Both the position numbers and the translations under genes were made by a program. The notes under the pieces are model-generated. The model was given only the letters and a program-made list of their open reading frames with translations. It was not told the origin of the DNA and searched no databases. A stretch of 64,000 nt of DNA. Origin: Euglena gracilis (lineage: Eukaryota > Euglenida > Euglenophyceae > Euglenales). The stretch covers positions 3,714,504 to 3,778,503 of the forward strand of contig CP154957.1 of assembly GCA_039621445.1 (NCBI GenBank). Direction: 5' to 3'. Shown in pieces: positions 50,101-62,000 of the stretch (positions within the stretch are counted from its first letter, which is position 1; each line of letters opens with the position of its first letter).

Positions 50101-53100
50101 AAATGGCCACAACTCGGGTTACACGGAGAGTTGGGGGAACAGTGAAGCATGGTTGGATAGGGCATTCCAAGGGCTTCATTTTTGGTCTCCGGACTTTTCC
50201 TTTGATTTTGCTTCATTGTCGAGATATTTTGGAAAAATCGATTTTTTGGCCCAGAAAAAGCGACCCAAAACACCCCAAAATAGCCGTTTTGGGTCACAAA
50301 AGCGCGCCGGAACAGGGGCCAGGCGTGCCGTGTCGGCAGCCAAAATAGTGAATGAGGGGTGATATTGCGCCTCCAGGGGTGCATTTCGTCTGACTGACAC
50401 TTCCAGAAATAATTTAACCCCTGCCCAAATATAAAGCCCCCCACCTCCCGGTTGTATATTTGGTGTCTTCCAGGAAAAAGGGGAAAAATTTTGGGTGGAT
50501 ACAACGTTTTTTTTTTCACCAGAGATGCTCCATTTGGGATGAGAATTGCACATTTCTGCAAAAAAAATAGGAGGAACACAAACGAAAATTTGGTACAAAA
50601 TTGGTATTTTGGCCACAATTGAAAGCTGCCGAAGGTCATAGAGGCCACTCGAAAAGTTTCATTTTCACCCCCAAATATAAAGCCCCCTCTGTGGGTCTTG
50701 AAATCCCCAGCGTCTGGCTCCACGTCAGGGGGGCTTTACATTTGGGCAGCAAAACCAAACCCCCCAGCCCAGTTCCCGGATTTTTTTTTTCATCGTGAGC
50801 AACTGGATTCCGAGTTTCCGAATCACCTCTGTTTGACCCCCAACTCCCCGCCAGGCCCGAGTTATTCACCCACAGGCCCCAAACTGGGCAGGATTCGCCA
50901 CCCCCCCCCCAGTTTCGACTCTGACATTTCGCCGGGGTGAGATTTTCGGTCAAAAAATGGGGTTTCAAAATATCTGGAGAAAACGTAAACCCCCCAAATA
51001 TAACCCCCCCCCATAATTATAAATATAAAGACCTCCCCCAGGGGTCATGACGATAATCCGCGGTTTTCATCACCTACCCAGGGGCAGGGCAGAACAGGAA
51101 TTGGCCAAACAGCCAGGGTGGGGGGGTCGACCCCCCCCCCCACCCCCTGCATGGTGGGTGGGGGGTGTGGACCCCCCCCACCACCTCTTCCCGTTTTTCT
51201 GGTGGCCCCAGTTTTTGGACCTCAAAAATTTTTCCCGGCGCCGTCAGTGCCGGGTGTTTTTTTGGACCCATTTTGGGACCCATATAGGAGGTGCACCCCC
51301 CCCATATACCCTCCCAAACCCCCCCCCCCACCACAGCATTTCCACCACCTCTTCCACACCCTCACCCCCTCACCCCCTCTTCCCGTTTTTCTGGTGGCAC
51401 CAGTTTTTGGACCCAAATTTTTTTGCAGCGCTTTCGGCGCCGGGTGTTTTTTTGGACCCATTTTAGGACCCATATAGGAGGTCCCCCCAAATACCCCCCA
51501 AAACCCATTCATTCACACCTTCCAAAATTTCAACATTTTCTCAAAATTTGATCTTGAGAGGGTTTTGAAACAAAAAATGCTTTTGAAAATCCAAGAGAAA
51601 AAATGTCCGTAAAATTTGACTGCGCCAAAATTGGTCCAGTTTTTTTGACCTGCATTCCCCCCCCTAAAAACCACGAATTCTTAAACCTGAAGTTATTGTG
51701 ACTTTTTTGTGAAACAATGTGGTTTTCCATAAAAAAAATCGTGTATTTGGGGTTCATTTTTCAAAAAAATCACAAATTTCCCCAGGCAAAATCCCCGCTT
51801 TCCCAAAATTGGTGGAAATTCTGTGGTGGGGGGGTCGACCCCCCCACCGGGCCTTCCCGTTCTGCCCTGCCCCCTGCGCCCCCAAAGAGCCCCCCTCCCT
51901 TGTCCTGTGCCCAAGGCGGCTTCATACACCCCAGACCCCCCCGGGTTGGGTTACGAGAAGTTCTGGATTTTTTTTTGTCAGAACCCTGTGACAGCCCGAT
52001 TTTGGGGAGTCTTGTGCCACCCTAGGTAGTTGGATGACCCTGGTGGGGTCCCCTCCCCCCCCAACTTGAAAAAAAAGAAAAAAGAAAAGCCTGGTTGTCA
52101 AGCGGTCGGTGAGCCTCTGCCCAATCCGTGCCTGTTGTGGTGTTTGCAGGCTTTAGCGGCTTTCTTCGGCATGGGCATGCTTCTCAGGGCCCTGCTGAAG
52201 TCTGCAAAGTGAATTCACAGATGTGCCACAGGGTGCTCGTTGAGGTCATTCAAAGCCCCGACGTTGATGAAATCCGGTCGAAACTGCCCCAGAAATTTTT
52301 GGGCGAGCAGGCCAACGAGAAACCAGCTCAGTGCTCGGCCCCTTTCGTTGGTCAGAAAACTTTGAGCTGACCAAATCTGGGGCCAGGGTTCGCTATGTTA
52401 AGGTGGGGTGTCCTCCATCCCTTCCTGGACCAGGGGGGTGGTCCAGACTACTCCCCCCCACCTGCCAAGGGGGGTCCGGACTGGATCGACCCCGGGGGGT
52501 ACCCAGAACCCCCCCAAAAGGTCATTTTTTTTCCTTCTGACGCTTTGCGCCGATAGTTTTGTTGCATTTTTGAGAATTTTTGCCCCAAAATATGCCCAAA
52601 TGGCATTTTTGGCTGTTTTTGGGGGGTCAAAGTTCTTCGGCCCGGTGCAAAGTTTCCCCTCCCCCAACACCCTGCCTGTCGGGTCGGTGGGTCTTCTTAA
52701 CCCCCCCCCCCCACAGCCCTTGGCACACCTCTCGTCTCAGCCAGCGTCAGATCCAGCCCAAACCCATCAGGGGGGTGGGAAATGCGCTGCGCATTTTCCC
52801 GCATTTTTGCACATTTTTTTGCACATTTTTTTTGTTCATTTTTTTGCCCAATTTTGCACACTTTGCCATTTTTGCATTTGGGGGTTTAAACGACATTCCA
52901 AGGCATCACGCAGTGCCCCCAGGGGGATCCCGCCTCCCATATTGCTGGCCCCTGCCGCCAGTTGCGCTGCTCTCTGACAGCGTGGTGACTGGGTTTGGGA
53001 CTGCCGTCGCACTGAAGCTAGTCATTCAGCAGGTGAGTCCTCTGTGTGTGACTGTTTGTTATGTTATGTCTGCCGTGGGCTGCGACCCAGGCTGGCACGT

Positions 53101-54405
53101 GGAATCAAGGTATGTGCGGGTGCGGGTGCGGGTTGTGTATGTGTGCGTGTGTCTCTGTGTGTGTGTGTGGGTGGGTGGGGGTGTGGGTGGGTGTGGTGGG
53201 GGTGCGGTGTCTGCGACGCGTCGATGCACCAGCGGCTAGAGGACACGCAACCCGTGGGCCCTCCCTGCCATTCACCCCCTGGCAGGTGCCAGCCCTTCTG
53301 GGCCTCCCTGGCCTCAGCTCCTCCGACCTGCACTTCGCCATCTATGAGATTGTCCTCCGCCTCATGGATGCCAACCTCAGCACGCTGTGGTCGGCACTGA
53401 TGGGGGTGTCGGTCATCCTCATCCTCCTCTACACCCGCAAGATATTCAAATGTGTGCTTGTGCCTGTGCTTGTGGGCGGGCGGGCGTGTGGGCGGGCGTG
53501 CATGTGTGTGTGTGTGTGTGTGTGTGTGCATGTGTGCGCGTGTGGGTGTGGGTGTGGGTGTGGGTGTGGGTGTGGGTGTGTGCCGTTGTGTGCAGGCACC
53601 TACGGCCGACCAGGGCCGACCAGGGCCGACCAGGGCTGACCAGGGCCGACCAGGGCCGACCAGGGCCGACCAGGGCCGACCAGGGCCGACTTGCATGTGG
53701 TTGGCCGACCGAAGGGGAATGGATGAAGGAATTCGGCAGCTTTCCCTCTGGAACAAGCACCTCTGATGATGCTGGGTGATGCTTGGCGATGCTGGGCAAT
53801 GCTGGGGCGATGCTGGGTGATGCTGGATTTTTGGAGACCAGAGGTGGGGTTCCGATGCTGGGCGATGCTGGGTGTTGCTGGGCAATGCTGGGTGATGCTG
53901 GCTGATTTTTTTTGTATATTTTGAAGAACTAAACCCATTTTTGGATAATGTTCTCACAAATCTCCAGTTTTACACCCATTTTGGCCATTATGGGTCAGTT
54001 TTTGCTAATTTGGGGGCTATTTGTCACTGATTTGGCAAATATTGGGCTAATTTGGGTCAATATGAGCATTTTTTATGGCATTTTGGCCATGCGCCCTTTT
54101 GGTAATTTTGGGTCATTTTTCACAATCTTTTGTGGATTTTGTTGGCGTTTTTGGATAATTTTTGGTTATTTCAAGCCATTTTAGGTCATTTGGTTGCTTT
54201 TGGGGAGCCAATGGAGGCCTTATGGGGCACTTCCTTTTGATTTTGGCGAGACAATTCAGAAAATCATTGCATCCCTTCACATTTTTTTCTGTGACGGATA
54301 CCCCCACCTATGGCCGACCAGGGCCGACCAGGGCCGACCAGGGCCGACCAGGGCCGACCAGGGCCGACCAGAGCACCAAAATGGGAAGTTACCATAGGTG
54401 CCTGG

Positions 54406-54466
<61 letters not shown>

Positions 54467-57400
54467 TGCGTGCGTGCGTGCGTGCGTGCGTGTGTGTGTG
54501 TGTGTATGTGCTGCTTGCATTCGTGTACGTGTGTGTAACTGCTGGCCAACGGTTGGCGCTTTGCAGACTTCTGATCGCCTTCTGTCGGCTGGGAAAAAAT
54601 GAATGTGCAAGGCATCGTGCGACGACCCCCTTGGGGGGGGGGCAGCTCAGAGCTGGATAGAACAAGCTGTGTGAAAAGGGTTGCTGGCTGGCCAAGGTGG
54701 TTGGATGGGACAAAGGCACCGAGATGTGTTGGTATGGATATTTCTAAACAAACTACGTTCCAAGCAGGAAGTTCCCAGTCATAGCCAATTGGCGATTAAA
54801 GCCACTATTTCCTCCCCATCCGAAACCCCCGCTTTGCAGTTAAACGGGACGTTTCTCCTAAACAAAGAGCACAACACACCAGGCGTACAATGCACTCACA
54901 GACACACAAAGCAGGGAGAGAATTGATATCGAAGGCTTTCAGAAAAATTGCGGAAAATTGCAGAAAAAATTGGAGAAATTACGGGTTTGGGATTTAGCAC
55001 TGCAACGTAGGGGTAAGTTTTAGCTGTTATTCACTTTTTTTTCCAGCAAAAAGTCAAAAAATTATAATTTTTCGAACATGCCGATTCTGGAAATATGGAA
55101 TTTCTTGGGCGAAAAATCCAAAAAAAAAAGCCAAAATTTTGGTCTCAGGTAACATCTCGTCCAGGATGCGGAATTTTTCAAATTCGAAATTATTTCCCAG
55201 AAGAATTGGGGTAAACCTAAAAAGACCCAATTATTTCCCAGAAGAATGGGGGTAAACCTAAAAAGACCCAGAAATTACCAACTTTGTCAAAAAATTTGTA
55301 ATTTTGGAGGATTTTGCAACAAAATATCAAAAAAAGCACCTGGGTTCCCTCGTGAAACGTTCAAGGAATGGCCAGAACTCATTTTGCCTTCCATTCAGTT
55401 TCATGTCAGATAATTGCAGAAAGGGAAAAATTGCGGGAAAATTGATGGAAAATAGAATATCAATTCCCCCCTGCCCACACAATACAACAAGACACATTCC
55501 CACAGATGCACACACAGATAAACACATGATTTCTCGCACACAATGACACATGGACGCACGTATGCATACCCGCACACACGCACACACAAGCAGGCACACA
55601 CGAACAACGACACGCGCACACAAACCCACCCACCCACCCACACACCCACCCACCCACCCACCCACCCACCCACCCACCCACCATACACAGTTGTCGGTCC
55701 CTTAGCAGAATGTATGCAAACCTGGGTGTTGGGCGAGAATGTGGGTGTGTGGGGAGTGGGGCAAGGGTGCGTTGAGCAGAGCTTTACCCGGACGCATCCA
55801 CAGGGCTGCCAGCTTGGGTACCGCTGCAGCTTATTCTTATGGTGACGTGCATTCTCATCACTTGGCTTGGCCGCCTAGATTTGCATGGCTTAAAAGTTCT
55901 AGGGTGTGTGCATGCGTACATATACAGGCTGCTTAGCGGGCATAAGAAGAATGATAACCATAACACACTGGGTTTTTTGAAGTTTTATGCTCAATGAGAA
56001 AACTTTAAACATTAACAGTTACAGATAATGAATCAGTTTTCTGGTTTCATTTTTTACATCAACATTGTCATCAACATTTCTACCCTGTAAATCGTTATCA
56101 TTACTTGCAATCACAATCACATTCTGCAATTTGTTACAAAAGTGGAAAATGTTGTCACCAACCTACCTGGTGTTTGAACACATTATTCATGCGCATTAGA
56201 AAATCAGGTGTAATTTTTTTTTCGCTTTTGAATACTTCCACCATAGTTGCCATTTGTTTTTTCCCCCTGATGTTTCACATCTCAATGTCAAGGAGGTATT
56301 TGTTTGGACAACGAATCCTTCAATCATAGATGGTGCGTAGCTACAATCATCGTAATTCTGTATCCCATGAACATCCGCAAATAAGAAATGGCGGTACCTC
56401 CCAAGCACCCATGAAATGACTGGGCATGACTAGGCATGGCTTGACGTGACTGGCTTTAAGGCCCTCAAAGGTGGGGTTCTGGGGTGACTGGGTGTGCCTG
56501 GGTCTGGGATTCTGAATGACCATAGGAGCTTGGTCTCTACCACCAGGGTGGTCCAGTCCTGAAGGGACAGGAATTTTTTTCTATTTTCTTAAGGACCGCC
56601 CCCCATTCCTTCAAAGGGCCGACCAAGGGCCGGACTGGGGCTTGAACGGGGCCAAAAATTAAAAAGTCGAAAAACACATTTTTCTGACGATTTTTGGGTG
56701 GATGGGCGATGGTCCAGGATGCCAGGGATCACTTTTTCCCCCGAAGTCGTTCTCTCCGAAAAATGCCAAATTTATGCTGGGACTGCAGATTTCTTTTTTA
56801 TTTCATTAAGGACCGCCCTGTCCACCAGGAATGGTAGGGAACCAGGGGTTTTTTTTAGTCGTGGACCCCCGGGGGGGAGGGGGGGGGTAGGGTGGGTGAT
56901 TCCGGTCGAGCCTCCCCCCCCCCCCCCCCGGGGTCACCCCGGAGGGGGGTGGGGTATACTTTTCGGCGCCGAAGGCGCCGAAAAAGTGCTATTTTTAGCA
57001 CTTTCGAGACTTTTCGGCCATTTTTTTTGTGGGTCCCCCGGGACCCCCCTGGGGGGGGGCCCCCCAGGGGGTGGGTGGGTGGGGGGGACCCCCCCTGGTC
57101 TTAAAAAAAAACCCTGTAGGGAACTCGGCGACCCCGTCCTCCTTGATCACTGACGAGGGAATTCCTGGAATTCCCGGTTGGTTTTAAAGTTCCGCTTGGC
57201 CCGCGAAGCCGTCGGCCCGCGGAGGGAGCCATCGCCCCATTTCCCCCAGAGAGGTCCCCAGGGGGCTCCCTATCGCAGATTCACTTGACGCCTATGTGCC
57301 CCCCCCCCAGGGTGTGGGCAGGTGGGTGGGCAGGTGGGTTGCAGGGCAGAACGGGAATCAGCCAAACAGCCAGGGTGGTGGGTGGGGCGGTCGACCCCCC

Positions 57401-59009
57401 CCCCCTCCCCACCACCACCCCCCGCATTTCCGGGAGCACCAATTTTCGACCCCGAAATTTTGTCTTGGCGCTGAAGGCGCTGGGTAGATTTGCTATTCTG
57501 ATTGCAGACTTGCATGGTTTGCTTTACTGTCTTGCAATGATTTCCTATTTCGCAAACAGTGCTGAAAAATTTTTGGGGTAAAATCTTTATTTCCCCAAAA
57601 ACCTGTGAAAATGCTGTTGTTGGTTGGGGGTCGACCCCCCCCCCACCACCAGGCCTTCCCGTTCTGCCCCGGTCGGTTAGGACCGCTGGACCCCCCCCCC
57701 CCCGGCCAGAAAACTTCTTCAAGGGGGTTTGGCCGATTTTGGGTGGGTTTGTGGGCAGACTTTCATTTAGTGCGCCGCGGCGAAATCAGTCGCGGTGCAA
57801 TTTTTTTTTCCGCGGCGCACGCGACGCACAATCGAATTTTTGCCGCGGCACACCCGTGGCGCACCTGAAATGCTGCCGCGGCACGCCAACAACGCACCGC
57901 GGCGCACCAAACCTTCCCACGCCACATGCTTTTTTTGCTGCGGCGCACCTGAAACGCTGCCGCGGCGCACGCGACGCACAAAAAGAACTCTTCCGCGGCG
58001 CACGCGATCACACAATTTCCGGTGCCGCGGCGCACGCAGAAAATTTTTTCCACGGCGCACTAAATGAAAGTCTGTTTGTGGGTGGGTGGACCCGCCTGGG
58101 TGAGGGGTCGTGCGTGGTTGGGGTTCGGGGAAGAGTGGGTGTGTGGGTTGGGTTGATTCCCGGGGAAACAGTTGGGGGGTTACGGAGTGAATCTACGCTC
58201 CCCGATGCCGACCCTGCCGCCGGTCGCCGCCATCCCGAGCTACATTTCCGCCGCCGGCATGCTGGCCATCATCTCGTGTGCCCCCCCATGCGTGTTGCTG
58301 TTCGGCCCAGGCCCGTGTGCCCACTGGCGGAAAAATGGACCCTGTGCCCCCCATAGGGACTCGGGGAGGGGTGACCAGGCTTTTTGTTTAAAGGGAAGGT
58401 CCACCTGAAGGGCGTGTTGGGTGGGCACCCAACACATGTTGGGTGCCCAAGGGTGGGTGGGTGGGTTTTGGGGTGGGTAGTATCATGGCACACCCCAAAG
58501 GCCCCCAGGGCAAGAATTGGCCATTTTCGAGGAAATTTTTCCCACATCAGCCCAACCCGATACCCCCCGGAGGGGTTCTTCTTCATTCTTCCTTTTTTTG
58601 CCACCTTTTCAGGTCTCTGTCACCCAAACGGAGGTGCATCTTGTGCTATTGGGACCATAGGACGCACAGCGGCGAGGGTGGGGTAATTGTAACCAAATAG
58701 CTGCCCATTTGTGAGTTCCTTGCCCTACTCCCCCAGGGGTAGGTGATGGGGCAGCAACCCAGAGTTGGTAAGAAGGACAGACTAGAAATGGCAGAAAGAA
58801 CGTCTTCTAAGCAGCATCTCAGTTGCCGAAGCATTTGGTACAGCAAGTCGAACACAGCGTGCTTGTGTGCGCGCGCGTGCATGTGTATGTGCGTGCGTGT
58901 GTGCGTGTGTGTGCGTGTGCGGGTGTGTATGTGTGTGTGTCTTTGCGCGTGTATATGTCTGTGCTGTGTGTGCTGTGTGTGTGTGTGTGTGCTGTGTGTG
59001 CTGTGTGTG

Positions 59010-59049
<40 letters not shown>

Positions 59050-62000
59050 GTGTGCGTGTGTGCGTGTGGGCGTGCGTGGGACGCCTCAGGTACATGCAGC
59101 ACATTGCGGTGGTGAAAGTTCTGGCAAAGAAACTGAAGTACACGGTGTCGCCCAAGTGTGTCCTTCATCCACGAAGAATTTGCCATTTGTCGTCCTGCAT
59201 GTGTTTTGTCATCTCAAATTTGGAATTGACATTCTTCTCTGAAACACCCTCTTCTTTCGTCACTTTCACTCAATTATGCCATCTCATCTTTTTTCAGCAG
59301 GATACCGATGTTCAATGCAAAGCAATGAAGCAGGGAACATAATCCAACATGGCACATCATATCTTGGCACAATGTCATGTGGCATAATTACCATTATTAA
59401 TTGCATAATTACTATTACCAATTGCATAATTACTGTTATCATGTCCTCTAATATGCAGTGTGATATGAGGTGATCATTTATCACACATCCCTGCCGTTAA
59501 CACACTGTCAAAATTCCATGCGAGCTTGTTGAGTGCACAATAATTTCCGGAATGCGTCTCCTCCCCACAGCCAGGAGTTGTTTGCCTCCGGCATCGCCAA
59601 CACAGTCTCCGCCTTCTTCGGGGCCATGCCCACGTGTGGCGGCCCCGCCCGGAGCTTGCTGAACGTCTCCATCGGAGTACGCACCCCGCTCTCCGGTGTG
59701 CGGGGGGCTTGGGGGGTGCACCCGGTGCGATATTCGACTCCACCCCAAACCAGTCAGCGACATTTCATTTTTTTTGGCGATGTTTGAACGCAGTTTTTTT
59801 TCCCATGTGTTGGAAAGTGCGCGTCCACATTTATGTGACCCCCCAACGACGATCGACTGTGTGGCGATTTTGATGGCTCGTTGATGTTGTTTGTTCGTTC
59901 TTTTGGTGACCAAGCATAACCAAAGGAGATGTGTTGGGGGGGGAATTCTTATTTTGCAGAACATGCACCATAAATTCCACAACTCATTTTCATTAGATTT
60001 GTACGAGGTCCATGTAAAGATTCCTGTCGCTGGCATGGGTGGCTTCCAGTGGCTGGCATGGGTTGTTTGTGCACACCAGGGTGTTTGGTAAAGTGAAATG
60101 CTGCCATTTCCCTCAGGCACACTTTGCAGTTTTGTTAACTGTTTCAATTTATTTTTAGCTATTGATGCAACGTGTTGTATGCCAAATGCAATGTTCGTTT
60201 TTTTATTTATTTTAAAAAAAGTAGGTGATTGCTAAGGAAAAGAGGTATGCTGGGTTCAAAGGCACATGCCACTTTCTCTTTGCACAAGTTGCTATCATTT
60301 GATTTATTTGGGCAGGATTATCCTTGTTATCTCCCTTTAGCAGGCATTTCCCCATGGGTTACAAGGCTGTGCAGCTTTCGCAATATCTGCCATTTCATCC
60401 ACGCAGGCCTGTTCAGTGGCATCACAGTGCTACTGTGTGCTGCCTTCTTAACACCTTTCCTGTGGTATTTGCCAAAACCCTGTCTTGCAGGTGTGATACC
60501 CGCCTCTGCCTGATACAAATGAATCATAATAAATAATATTGTCCCAGAGCTTACCAGAAAAGCAAAATCTCACCCACTCACTCAGAAGAATGTTGTTGGA
60601 ATAATTTCTTTTTCCCCATGTGATCCATTCCCGTCTGCAGATTTGTCTTGGACATTTCAACACCCCGATTATTTGTGCACTGGGGGTGTAATCACCTTCC
60701 ACTTTATGAAATAGCTTTTTATTCCCGGTTCTGCATCGGAACATTTTCTTTTTTCTTTCTTTAACCCCCCCCCCTAATAGAAGCACGGGTGCGCTTATAG
60801 GGGACTGCCGCCTCCGGCAGCGGGGGGTGCGCTTCTATTTGGACCCTGCGCTTGTAGCGGTCCCGTGCTTCTATTAGGGGGGGGTTTACAATTTTTGCTT
60901 TTATTTGGTGGCTTGCAAAAAAAACAACTAGAAGCAAACAACGACGTGTGAAGCACAGTTCCAAGCCTCGACAGCATTCCATCACGCACATTCCCCTCTG
61001 TCTCTGGTATGTCAGGGATCATTATAGCGGCAGGCTACAGCTCCCTGGACTTTAAGGAGCCGTGGGCGTTGTGGAAGGAGGTATGCTCTAGGGGTAAAGC
61101 AAACCAGAGCTGCTGTCACCAAGCACCATTTGTTTCTGGTGCTGTCGGTTTCGTAACTCGCAAATAGCTTTTTTTGCACAGGTGCCTTGAGGTTGCGCTT
61201 GGATGACTAAACTTCTTGAACCACACTCCACAGAATGGTCTGCTTTGACCCTGTGGCATTGTTTTTTTTGAAAAAGAAAACAGAATAGAACCTTGGCAAA
61301 TGGTAAATCGTGAAAGCATTTTTCTTTACTGGATTGAGTTTATTTTCTTTGCTTTCTTTTCTTGAAGTATTTGGCCCACCCCCCGGGGTCACTGAGTGAA
61401 CGTATGGGCCAAGGCATAAAGTTGTGAGTGGGAAAATCATCTTTGTTTGGGTGCAGGCTTCTTTTTAAGTCACCTGACCTCCCGGGGGGGGGGGTCCCGC
61501 ACCACCCTGGGTGGGTGGGGGGACCCCCCCCCTCCCCCCGGGGGTCTTAAAAAGAAGCCTGTTTGGGTGGGGAGCAGTTCATTTTGCGGAAAATGCGATG
61601 CCCTCCACCATTGATCCCCCCCAGTTTTTAACCACAACAACACCCGCCAGGATAAAGGCTCTTTCCATTCGTTCAAGGTGAAGAAAACAGCAGTGTTGAT
61701 TAGGATTTTTTTTCGTACCTGTATGTTTTTTCGGATTAAAATGTTTGTCGGATTAATATGGCTTCTTGACAAAAAATTCATCTTAAGCACATGTGTTGTT
61801 GTTTCGTATGCTCGTTAACGTCACATTTCTGACATACCTGCCCAGCTGTCTTCCGTCCATGCAGTACCCGGAGGACGCGGTGACGTGGTTGACCACTTTC
61901 CTTGTGACCTCCTTCCTGGGCATCCAACTGGGCCTCGGTATCTCCATCGCCATCTCCTGAACCAGGGCGACTGCCAGGAAGTCCCCCAAAGGCAACGAGC

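Noticed and set aside
53599-53766. Repetitive peptide GRPGPTRADQ
   Set aside because: It is a translation of the GGCCGACCAG decamer array inside a transposon, not a collagen-like protein.
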